From positions 1 to 6,888 of the forward strand of contig CAIXAQ010000287.1 of assembly GCA_903917425.1 (NCBI GenBank): DNA of 6,888 bases. The letters are read 5' to 3'. The stretch is from an uncultured Bacteroidales bacterium (lineage in GTDB: Bacteria > Bacteroidota > Bacteroidia > Bacteroidales > UBA4417). Positions 1-5,394 of the stretch are shown here, one piece after another. Both the position numbers and the translations under genes were made by a program. Positions within the stretch are counted from its first letter, which is position 1; each line of letters starts with the position of its first letter. The notes beneath the pieces were generated by a model, which had not been told where the DNA came from, did no database searches, and worked only from the letters and a program-made list of their open reading frames with translations.

Positions 1-25
1 TCAGCCGCCATATTGCCAAACCGAT

Positions 26-40
26 GTTAGTGGCAGTTAA
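26..40. repeat. Inverted-repeat copy 1 (GTTAGTGGC arm) over the end of the esterase gene
   Basis: The 15-base stretch GTTAGTGGCAGTTAA matches the reverse complement of positions 1025-1039 at 14 of 15 bases. Together the two copies bracket the esterase gene as terminal inverted repeats. The TAA stop of the gene (37-39) lies inside this copy. Read on the gene's strand the copy is followed by bases 1-25, which could be the start of an integron attC-like site cut by the window edge. That identity is an inference. Confidence 0.6.
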
Positions 41-978
41 TTTCTTTTGAAACGCTTGAAGAATGTCCATATTACTTCATTGGCATTTATATCTTGGCTC
101 GTTTTTCCAATTATACTTTCGGGCAAATATTGTGGTCCTTGTGGCCAAGTATGTCCGCCATTCAAAACTACGTAACTTACTACTTCGCTTCCATTAGTCC
201 CTCCTGAGTAAACTCTTTGTTTTATGGTAGTTCCATCATTTGAAATGTCGGGTAAATCAGTAATAGTCGGTGTTGGATTACATCCATTAATCGTTACCCA
301 TTTGTCAATCGATTGAAAATGTGAAAGTACTGTTCCTCCTGCACCAACCGTTGAAGTTCCTCCAGTAAAGGGTGCAAAATTGTCGGCTGTTCCGTGGATA
401 TATATTGCAGGAACTGGTCTGCCTGGATTACAATTTGGTGCAATTGTATTTGCCTCAATTGTTGCAGCGACAACAGCAATAGCAGCAATACGGTTACTCA
501 ATTCACAACCCAAACGTGAAGACATAAATCCACCATTTGAAATTCCCGTTGCATAAATTCTTGTTCCGTCAACCGAATTATTTGCAATCATATAATCACA
601 CATTTGGTTGAAAAAACTAACATCATTAATTCCTAATTGATTTGGCGTTGTTGGTCTTCCATCATTCCAATTATTTTGAATTCCTGCTGGATATACCAAA
701 ACCACTTTATCTCTGTCTGCAATAGTTTTGAAATTAGCAATGCTTATCATTCCTTCTGGTGTCCCACTTCCTCCGTGAAGGGTATATATTAAGGGCATTT
801 TTCCTGCATTATTGTAACCTGTCGGAAGATAAACTATTAAACTTCTTGCGTTCCCGTCAACTGTGAGGTTTACTGTTTTTTGTTCACTTGGCTTATCGGT
901 AGGTACAGTTTGACTATTGTCTTTGTTACACGAAAAAAGTGTACTCAAAATTGTCGCTAATAAAATTATTTTCCCCAT
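37..978 (-). CDS. Secreted lipoprotein esterase, LpqC / PHB-depolymerase-like alpha/beta hydrolase
   Basis: This 313-residue protein starts with a lipoprotein signal peptide: a hydrophobic stretch at residues 3-15 ending in the lipobox LFSC, with the lipidated Cys at 17. A Ser/Thr/Lys-rich linker follows to about residue 36. The rest is an alpha/beta-hydrolase domain with an oxyanion-type LHGG at 67-70, the nucleophile motif GISNGG (Ser147), a likely acid Asp199 in HGTADN and a likely base His276 in GGHTWP. These motifs fit the esterase group that includes polyhydroxybutyrate depolymerases, feruloyl esterases and LpqC. The substrate cannot be told from sequence; a polymer or plant-cell-wall ester is typical of the group. 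It should sit in the envelope, anchored by lipid. The ATG is chosen because the signal peptide begins there. The gene looks AT-richer than coaX in sampled lines, and an inverted repeat flanks it, one copy covering the stop codon. That suggests acquisition as a cassette (inference). Confidence 0.88.
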   Translation of the reverse strand: MGKIILLATILSTLFSCNKDNSQTVPTDKPSEQKTVNLTVDGNARSLIVYLPTGYNNAGKMPLIYTLHGGSGTPEGMISIANFKTIADRDKVVLVYPAGIQNNWNDGRPTTPNQLGINDVSFFNQMCDYMIANNSVDGTRIYATGISNGGFMSSRLGCELSNRIAAIAVVAATIEANTIAPNCNPGRPVPAIYIHGTADNFAPFTGGTSTVGAGGTVLSHFQSIDKWVTINGCNPTPTITDLPDISNDGTTIKQRVYSGGTNGSEVVSYVVLNGGHTWPQGPQYLPESIIGKTSQDINANEVIWTFFKRFKRN

Positions 979-1024
979 CTTTATTTTAATTTATCTCAGT
1001 TAGACATTGAGTGTTTCGTTAGGT

Positions 1025-1039
1025 TTAATTGCCACTAAC
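1025..1039. repeat. Inverted-repeat copy 2 upstream of the esterase gene
   Basis: TTAATTGCCACTAAC is the partner of the copy at 26-40, with a single mismatch. On the esterase strand it reads GTTAGTGGC followed by AATTAA and lies about 47 bp before the ATG. Directly beside it, positions 1018-1024 read GTTAGGT, which fits the GTTRRRY core of integron recombination sites. No complementary L-box arm could be found on the far side, so a complete attC is not shown here. Confidence 0.6.
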
Positions 1040-1121
1040 TCTTTTCTCTGAACGGTAAAACTGTATAGTATATTCCAAATTGGGTGTATATGTAAGGTTT
1101 TAGCGGTTTTTTATTTATTCT

Positions 1122-1152
1122 CAAAGATAGTATTTTGCTACATATTATCGAA
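1122..1152 (-). promoter_or_regulatory. Probable Bacteroidota-type promoter for the esterase gene
   Basis: On the minus strand this reads TTCG, 19 bases, then TATCTTTG. The Bacteroidota sigma-ABfr consensus is TTTG with a spacer of about 19-21 and TAnnTTTG, so only one -33 base differs. Transcription would begin near 1115 and leave a leader of about 135 nt before the ATG at 978. The promoter lies outside the 15-bp inverted repeat, so it could be a resident promoter reading into an inserted cassette. Confidence 0.5.
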
Positions 1153-1271
1153 CGGCTATTTTATTTTTCCTGAAATTTATCCGGTGAGATGCTACAATCC
1201 GATTGTTTTGCTACTCTTATAGCCAAGATCCCCCTCTCAATGCTTAATTTATCGAAACCACCACAAAAAAA

Positions 1272-1296
1272 CCCTGCCGCTGCACCAGCCGCAGGG
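1272..1296. terminator. Bidirectional intrinsic terminator hairpin
   Basis: Arms CCCTGC (1272-1277) and GCAGGG (1291-1296) pair. After one C-C mismatch the inner arms GCTG (1279-1282) and CAGC (1286-1289) pair around a CAC loop. The hairpin is preceded by seven As (1265-1271) and followed by five Ts (1298-1302), so it has a U-tract in both directions, longer on the minus strand. It is best placed to end transcripts of the minus-strand gene at 1476-2168, with the 7-bp arrays then lying in that gene's 3' untranslated region. Confidence 0.75.
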
Positions 1297-1322
1297 ATTT
1301 TTGCATGTATGCCTCCTTTTGT

Positions 1323-1424
1323 CGTTATTCGTTAATCGTTATTCGTTATTCGTTAAACGTTATTCGTTATTCGTTATTCGTTATTCGTTATTCGTTATTC
1401 GTTATTCGTTATTCGTTATTCGTT
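1323..1424. repeat. 7-bp tandem array, unit CGTTATT, 14 copies plus a partial
   Basis: Fourteen consecutive heptamers run from 1323 to 1420 with no phase break. Twelve are CGTTATT, unit 2 is CGTTAAT and unit 5 is CGTTAAA; a partial CGTT follows. The variant CGTTAAT is also one of the units of the array at 2586-2746, so the two arrays are related. It lies between the hairpin terminator and the stop of the 1476-2168 gene. Confidence 0.95.
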
Positions 1425-1472
1425 CATAACTCATATCTTATATCTCTTCACTCATAACTCTATACTCGTTCC
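1424..1472. repeat. Degenerate 7-bp array, TCATAAC family, 7 units
   Basis: Seven heptamers in phase: TCATAAC, TCATATC, TTATATC, TCTTCAC, TCATAAC, TCTATAC, TCGTTCC. T at position 1 and C at position 7 are constant. The array abuts the CGTTATT array with a phase step of three bases and ends just before the stop codon of the 1476-2168 gene. It is a different word with the same period as its neighbour. Confidence 0.8.
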
Positions 1473-1475
1473 TTC

Positions 1476-2168
1476 CTATGCCGGGCTATCACCTTCCGCT
1501 AAGGGTTTTGTTTCGTGGGTAGCGGCTTTGTCAACAATGGCGCGGGCATTCAGATACTCGCCGTACAAAGTGGCGTTTATCGTTTTGTAGGGCTGCATAT
1601 ACACATCTAATTTCTCCTTGAGCAGGAGTCTCCCTTCGTCTAATTTTAACTGTATATCGGCTGTCGATTGTTTGGTTTGGTTCAGTACTCCGCGGCTGCC
1701 ACTCAGAGCCTGAAGGTAAGCAGGAACGTTTTGCTGTAAACTGTTAATATCAGCTTGCTGTACCATGTATATACCCAGCGAGCCAACTACCGGTTCGGCA
1801 GCCTCGTATAGGGTGCGGGCTTTGTCGGCCAGGTCGCTGTCGCGCAAATGCTTGATAATTGTATCCGAAAACGACACAACGGCAAGCAGATCGTAATTTT
1901 TGGTCTCGGTAGCATAGGCCCTTAGTGCGGCACCTATCTTTAAAATTCCGGTTATAATGGCTGCTTCCAACTCGCTTTTGGTGCGGGTTGCGCCTTTGGT
2001 GGTCCTGTCCTGTATCTGTTTCAGATCGCGTATGGCACTCAGGATGGTTTGGAGGCTTGCAGCTATGGCGGCAATTGCCGGGTTCGCTGCCAAATCACTT
2101 GCACGTAAGCCGAGGAAAGATGCAACACTTTCCAGCATGGCCTGTTGGTTTAGTTGTTTCCTTGTCAT
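1476..2168 (-). CDS. Uncharacterised all-helical protein, 230 aa
   Basis: I do not recognise this family. The 230 residues are rich in Ala, Leu, Lys and Gln, contain no Cys or Trp, and read as a chain of amphipathic helices with few turns (for example residues 1-52, 63-90, 111-140 and 168-192). There is no signal peptide and no membrane segment, so a cytoplasmic location is likely. An Ala-rich stretch at 26-40 and a charged segment around 170-187 (DIQLKLDEGRLLLKEKLDVY) could pack as coiled coil or helical bundle. The Bacteroidota-like codon use and the terminator-like hairpin about 180 bp past the stop support a real single gene. No neighbour gives a clue to its job, and 7-bp or 21-bp repeats lie on both sides of it. 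The ATG at 2168 is the first of the frame; no strong ribosome-binding site is visible. Confidence 0.72.
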   Translation of the reverse strand: MTRKQLNQQAMLESVASFLGLRASDLAANPAIAAIAASLQTILSAIRDLKQIQDRTTKGATRTKSELEAAIITGILKIGAALRAYATETKNYDLLAVVSFSDTIIKHLRDSDLADKARTLYEAAEPVVGSLGIYMVQQADINSLQQNVPAYLQALSGSRGVLNQTKQSTADIQLKLDEGRLLLKEKLDVYMQPYKTINATLYGEYLNARAIVDKAATHETKPLAEGDSPA

Positions 2169-2373
2169 AAGTTTTATGGTTTGCAGTAAATATACGATAA
2201 AAAACAGTAGAATGCGATAGGGTTATATGTAATTTTATATGATTATTTTAAGTTCCCTTTAGCAGACTTCAATTTCATCTATGCAGTTCTCCATATAGGT
2301 GCTGATAGTAAACTTTTACTTATAATTTATGTCCGTTTATCGCCATTTATAAATCAAAAAGATACAATCAGAA
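2169..2373. other. AT-rich intergenic stretch with small dyad; no gene seen
   Basis: No convincing coding frame. It is the upstream region of the minus-strand gene ending at 2168. A weak -7-like TATATTTA is present on the minus strand at 2187-2194, but no -33 box is visible at the right distance. TTATATG occurs twice, 12 bp apart (2223-2229 and 2235-2241). A dyad AGTAAA-CT-TTTACT lies at 2307-2320. Any of these could be regulatory, but none is diagnostic. Confidence 0.4.
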
Positions 2374-2562
2374 GTTATTTCTACACCGCCAGGAGCCATT
2401 TCTACACTGTCAGGAGCCATTTCTACACTGTCAGGAGCTATTTCTATACTGCCAGGAGCCATTTCTACACCTCCACCTGCCATTTCTACAGTATCAGATG
2501 CCATTTCTACACAGCCACCTGCCATTCCTACAGTGTCAGAAGCCATTTCTACACAGCCACCA
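2374..2562. repeat. 21-bp tandem array, nine units plus a decayed tenth
   Basis: Nine units of exactly 21 bp start at 2374, 2395, 2416, 2437, 2458, 2479, 2500, 2521 and 2542. Most begin GCCATTTCTACA. A tenth, GGCATTGCAACA, is degenerate. Units 2 and 3 are identical. From unit 5 onward two types alternate, one ending CC-A-CCT/CCA and one ending TCAGAT/TCAGAA, giving a 42-bp higher-order period. One frame is open on each strand: the minus strand would encode a 76-residue peptide (2337-2567) of seven-residue repeats like VEMAPDS, and the plus strand AISTLSG-type repeats without an ATG. I treat it as a repeat rather than a gene, because an in-phase 21-bp unit stays open by construction and there is no signal peptide or homology I recognise. 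Confidence 0.9.
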
Positions 2563-2585
2563 GGCATTGCAACAGGGCAGAAAGT

Positions 2586-2746
2586 GGAAAATGGTTAATC
2601 GTTGATGGAAAATGGTTGATGGAAAATGGTTAATGGAAAATGGTTAATGGAAAATGGAAAATAGTTAATCGTTAATCGAAAATAGTTAATGGTTAATGGA
2701 AAATGGGAAATGGGAAATCGTTAATCGAAAATAGTTAATCGTTAAT
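2586..2746. repeat. 7-bp tandem array, GGAAAAT / GGTTAAT family, 23 units
   Basis: Twenty-three heptamers run without a single phase break. Position 2 is always G, position 6 always A and position 7 always T. Positions 3-4 are TT, AA or, twice, GA, and are never TA or AT. Position 1 is G, C or A. Common units are GGAAAAT, GGTTAAT, CGTTAAT and AGTTAAT; CGTTAAT is shared with the array at 1323-1424. It has stops in all frames and is not coding. Confidence 0.95.
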
Positions 2747-2763
2747 CGATCTTTAAAAATAAT

Positions 2764-2804
2764 TTCTCCGTGTTTCTCTGTGTCCTTAGTGCCTCCGTGG
2801 TTTA
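2764..2804. repeat. Interspersed CTCCGTG / CTCTGTG degenerate word
   Basis: The segment contains CTCCGTG at 2766-2772, CTCTGTG at 2776-2782, TTAGTG, and CTCCGTG again at about 2793-2799, with roughly 10-bp spacing. Strings of this kind, CTCxGTG words ending GTGGTTT, recur in intergenic DNA of several bacterial phyla as far as I recall; I could not search for it here. It is non-coding and its function is unknown. Confidence 0.5.
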
Positions 2805-2818
2805 TTTTTAACAGTTAC

Positions 2819-2867
2819 TGGAACCTGGAACTTTGACCCAGGAACATTGAACCTTGAACTTTGAACC
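2819..2867. repeat. 7-bp array, TTGAACC / TGGAACC family, 7 units
   Basis: Seven heptamers in phase: TGGAACC, TGGAACT, TTGACCC, AGGAACA, TTGAACC, TTGAACT, TTGAACC. G at position 3, A at position 4 and C at position 6 are constant. The array lies about 30 bp past the stop codon of the S41 protease gene and would fall in its 3' untranslated region. No intrinsic terminator hairpin was seen between the stop codon and this array. Confidence 0.85.
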
Positions 2868-2899
2868 CAAAACAACAAACTGACGTTCGCCCCCCGCCC

Positions 2900-4513
2900 C
2901 TACTTCTTCTCCAGTGTTTCCATCGCTTTCTGAAAAACCTTATCCGTTCGCAGGTAAATAGGGTAAAAACCTTTTGCATCGTATAATGTACGGGCGATAT
3001 AGCCTTTCATCAGTTCGGTTATACGCTGCTGCGAAGCGGCTGTTTCGGCAGGTGGATATTTAATGCCGTTTTGCCCGGCATAGGCAATGTAATCGTTGTA
3101 CATACCGCCGGTAACCTGGAAAAGTTTATCGAACTGGCTGGCGTCCCTATAAGAAGTAAATTTAGCACGGTTGCTATCGGTGTATTCGAATGCAAACTGG
3201 TATAAAATGCCTTTGTTGACCGATTCGTTATAGAATTTCAAACCCGTATTACGCTCAATCGGGACAAAGATATCGGGCATAATACCCCCACCGCCATAAA
3301 CGGTACGGCCACCGGGCGTTTTAAATTTCAGCGAATCGTTCATCTTAACGCTGTCGGCACTTTCCATTTCTCCATCCGTCATACGGTGATACACATCCAT
3401 ATAATATTCCTCGGCACCTTTGGTGTAAGGCTTCTGTATGCTTCTGCCCGTTGGCGTATAATAGCGGGCCACGGTAAGCCTGAGAGCGGATCCATCGCTC
3501 AGATCGACCTGTTCCTGCACCAATCCTTTCCCAAACGAGCGCCTGCCGATGATAGTACCACGGTCGTTGTCCTGTATGGCTCCGGAAACAATTTCGCTGG
3601 CCGAAGCTGATCCTTCATCAATAAGCACTACGACAGGCATGTTGTCCCAAAGACCATCGGCTGTTGAAGTGGCAATCTGTTTGGGGCGGTGCAGTCCCTG
3701 GGTGTAAACGATGAGTTTATTGTCGGGTAAAAATTCGTCCGACACCGAAATGGCTTCATTCAGATAGCCACCCGAATTGCCTCTGAGGTCGAGAATAAGT
3801 TTGCGAACCCCTTTTGCTTTTAGTTCTGTCAAAGCACTGTGCAACTCATCGCCTGTGGTGGCGCTGAATTTACTTAATTTTATGTAACCTACCTCTGCAT
3901 TTACAGCGTACGAAATTTCGATGCTCCAGGTTGGAATAATGCCTCGGGTGATGGTAAAATCGTTGAGTTTTTTCAATCCTTTCCGGTACACGCTCACTTT
4001 TACTTTTGTATCCTTTGGCCCTTTCAGGAGTTTCATCACCTTTTCGTTGTCAATTTTAATTCCGGCAATGTTTTTCCCATCCACTTTCACGATACGGTCG
4101 CCGGCTAACAAGCCTATTTTTTCGGAAGGGCCACCCGGAACCGTATTAACCACCATAACCGAATCGCGTTCGATCCTGAATTGCACCCCGATTCCCTCGA
4201 AATTTCCCATCAAAGGATCGTTGGCATCGGCGAAATCTGATGCCGGAATATACACCGAATGCGGGTCAAGGCTCAGCAGCATCCCGGTTATTGCCTCCTC
4301 GTTAAGCTTTTTGGAATCCACACTATCCACATAATTATTATCAATAAACCGTATCAGTTCATTGAGAGTATTGCCTGATTGCTTTCCGCCCGGAAACACA
4401 TGATTCTGAATAAACGAATTACGCATCAGGTAGTATCCTGTTAGTATTCCGACAACCAATACAAGCGAAAAAGCTATTGGTAAATAAATATAGGATCGGC
4501 GGTTGTTTTGCAT
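2900..4513 (-). CDS. S41-family carboxy-terminal processing protease (CtpA/Prc-like)
   Basis: A 537-residue membrane-anchored serine protease that probably trims or degrades envelope proteins from their C-termini. Residues 11-29 form one transmembrane anchor, placing the rest in the periplasm. A helical N-terminal segment is followed by a PDZ domain at about 104-189 and the peptidase S41 core. DLRGNSGG is at 242-249, the catalytic Ser302 is in EGSASASE, and Lys329 with Gln333 are in SFGKGLVQ, which is the Ser-Lys dyad of the family. YYTPTGRSIQ at 351-360 is also a family signature. About 140 further residues form the C-terminal region. The frame stays open for 41 more codons upstream (to 4636), but those codons are translated tandem repeat. 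I therefore choose the ATG at 4513, immediately before the membrane anchor. The 201-bp gap to the upstream thioredoxin-like gene is repeats only. Confidence 0.93.
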   Translation of the reverse strand: MQNNRRSYIYLPIAFSLVLVVGILTGYYLMRNSFIQNHVFPGGKQSGNTLNELIRFIDNNYVDSVDSKKLNEEAITGMLLSLDPHSVYIPASDFADANDPLMGNFEGIGVQFRIERDSVMVVNTVPGGPSEKIGLLAGDRIVKVDGKNIAGIKIDNEKVMKLLKGPKDTKVKVSVYRKGLKKLNDFTITRGIIPTWSIEISYAVNAEVGYIKLSKFSATTGDELHSALTELKAKGVRKLILDLRGNSGGYLNEAISVSDEFLPDNKLIVYTQGLHRPKQIATSTADGLWDNMPVVVLIDEGSASASEIVSGAIQDNDRGTIIGRRSFGKGLVQEQVDLSDGSALRLTVARYYTPTGRSIQKPYTKGAEEYYMDVYHRMTDGEMESADSVKMNDSLKFKTPGGRTVYGGGGIMPDIFVPIERNTGLKFYNESVNKGILYQFAFEYTDSNRAKFTSYRDASQFDKLFQVTGGMYNDYIAYAGQNGIKYPPAETAASQQRITELMKGYIARTLYDAKGFYPIYLRTDKVFQKAMETLEKK

Positions 4514-4609
4514 GGTTGGTGGGTTGATGGGTTGAGAGGTTGAGGGGTTGAGGGGTTGAGGGGTTGATGGGTGACAAGGTGAGGGGCGACAAGGTGAGGG
4601 GTGACGGGG
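4514..4609. repeat. 8-bp tandem array GGTTGAGG, passing into a 15-bp unit, before the S41 start
   Basis: Seven octamers run from 4514 to 4569: GGTTGGTG, GGTTGATG, GGTTGAGA, GGTTGAGG three times, and GGTTGATG. Two 15-bp units follow at 4570-4599, GGTGACAAGGTGAGG and a one-base variant beginning GGCGACAA, and then a partial. On the S41 gene strand this reads as TCAACC repeats ending directly at the ATG, leaving no room for an ordinary ribosome-binding site. It is the only array here whose main period is 8 rather than 7. Confidence 0.9.
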
Positions 4610-4707
4610 CAACATCTGACATTCAACATCTGACATTCAACATCTGACATTCGACATTCGACATCCGACATCCCACATTCAACATCCCACATCCCACATC
4701 CGACATT
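4610..4707. repeat. 7-bp tandem array, YNACATY family, 14 units
   Basis: Fourteen heptamers in perfect phase; ACAT at positions 3-6 never varies. Units are CAACATC, TGACATT, CGACATT, CGACATC, CCACATC and CCACATT. The first six alternate CAACATC and TGACATT. It starts three bases from the GGTGA-type array and ends 7 bp before the stop codon of the thioredoxin-like gene (4715-4717). On the minus strand each unit contains ATGT, so an ATG occurs every 7 nt. Confidence 0.95.
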
Positions 4708-4714
4708 AAAAAAC

Positions 4715-5212
4715 TTACTTCCCAAACTTTTGAACTGCACCATTCATGGTATAAGCAGACCACATCATGAAAAGTTGTGCCACTTTTTCGCGATTATATG
4801 TTTTGTCCTGCTCGAGGTACCAACTGTCCTGGGTATGAAGCACTTTGCCTTTCTCATCTAAAATAACAAAAACCGGGAAGCCGAAACGTTGCGGGTAACC
4901 CAGTGTGGCAAGCAGTTCGTGGTTGTCGTTCTCCTTGCTGTAATTTACCTTAACTACCTCGTAGTTGGCATTTACCAGGCTATCAAGAGCCTTATTTTCG
5001 CTTACCAGCTTGTGAAACTTTACACACCACGGGCACCAGTTGCCCCCGATCTGAAGAAATACGTGCTTGCCTTCGGCGGCAGCTTTGGCAACCGCGGCAG
5101 CCACCTCTGCTTTCGCATCTGCATCGGGGTTATAAATGGTAACCGCATCCTGGGCTGATAAATACAAGCTAAAAAAGGTGATGATTAAAGTAAGAGCAAA
5201 GTTTTTTTTCAT
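4715..5212 (-). CDS. Periplasmic thioredoxin-fold protein with CPWC active site
   Basis: A 165-residue exported protein. Residues 1-20 are a classic signal peptide ending in LSA, with Gln21 as the likely new N-terminus. A helical segment precedes a thioredoxin fold: VFLQIGGNWCPWC with the redox Cys60 and Cys63, a second strand around 84-91 (YEVVKVNY), and the cis-Pro loop GFPVF (Pro113) before the final strands and helix. The WCxWC arrangement with a following KFHKL resembles thioredoxin-like DUF255 / DsbD-C-terminal-type proteins, so a disulfide reductase or isomerase role in the envelope is likely; the partner is unknown. The frame extends 12 codons upstream, but the ATG at 5212 gives the signal peptide and is preferred. 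It lies upstream of, and in the same direction as, the S41 protease gene, with no hairpin terminator seen between them. Co-transcription is possible. Confidence 0.88.
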   Translation of the reverse strand: MKKNFALTLIITFFSLYLSAQDAVTIYNPDADAKAEVAAAVAKAAAEGKHVFLQIGGNWCPWCVKFHKLVSENKALDSLVNANYEVVKVNYSKENDNHELLATLGYPQRFGFPVFVILDEKGKVLHTQDSWYLEQDKTYNREKVAQLFMMWSAYTMNGAVQKFGK

Positions 5213-5302
5213 AGAAGAGGTTGTTAATCTGAGTTTTATAAACCGCAAATTTGTTAAAATGTTGTTTAGAAGGGGTTGATTCGTGTTAAAAATTCACAAA
5301 TG

Positions 5303-5332
5303 CAAAGGTAATAACTCCCGGCATGTAACAAG
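5303..5332 (-). promoter_or_regulatory. Probable promoter of the thioredoxin-like gene
   Basis: On the minus strand CTTG, 18 bases, then TACCTTTG. The -7 box fits TAnnTTTG exactly and is followed by C, as is common. The -33 box differs by one base from TTTG and the spacer is one shorter than usual. It predicts transcription from near 5297 and an approximately 85-nt leader before the ATG at 5212. Confidence 0.6.
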
Positions 5333-5356
5333 GGTTTATTGCTTTTTCTAATTTTG
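5324..5356 (+). promoter_or_regulatory. Candidate promoter of coaX
   Basis: TAATTTTG at 5349-5356 matches the TAnnTTTG -7 box exactly and lies 38 bp before the coaX ATG. No good TTTG-like -33 box is found at 19-21 bp (TGTA at 5324-5327 is only half matched). The putative -33 region overlaps that of the divergent minus-strand promoter. Confidence 0.45.
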
Positions 5357-5394
5357 TCACTCACCAATGGGCGTCAGGCAAAACTCCACCAAGT

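Noticed and set aside
26..1039. Classical insertion sequence or transposon bounded by the 15-bp inverted repeat
   Set aside because: There is no transposase inside, and the flanking bases show no target-site duplication; a cassette-like origin fits better.
1168..1255. Short open frame on the minus strand (FDKLSIERG...) as a gene remnant
   Set aside because: There is no start codon, it begins within the terminator U-tract, and it resembles no family I know.
1323..1472. CRISPR array
   Set aside because: The units are 7 bp with no spacers of 25-40 bp; these are direct tandem repeats.
1957..2220. Plus-strand frames opposite the 230-residue protein
   Set aside because: Cys/Arg/Trp-rich composition typical of antisense shadows, with no start signals.
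2337..2567. 76-residue minus-strand open frame as a gene
   Set aside because: It is the translation of the 21-bp array; a unit divisible by three stays open without selection, and no start signal or homology supports a gene.
3386..4334. Plus-strand open frames inside the S41 gene (3386-3610 and 3921-4334)
   Set aside because: They are antisense shadows of a well-supported coding region with clear catalytic motifs.
4514..4636. 41-codon N-terminal extension of the S41 protease
   Set aside because: It is repeat-derived, would place a Pro/Ser-rich tail before the membrane anchor, and a better start lies at 4513; kept only as a hypothesis in the findings.
4474..4743. Minus-strand frames across the repeats before the S41 gene (4419-4622 and 4474-4743)
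   Set aside because: They are made of translated 7- and 8-bp repeats and end inside the S41 coding region in other frames.
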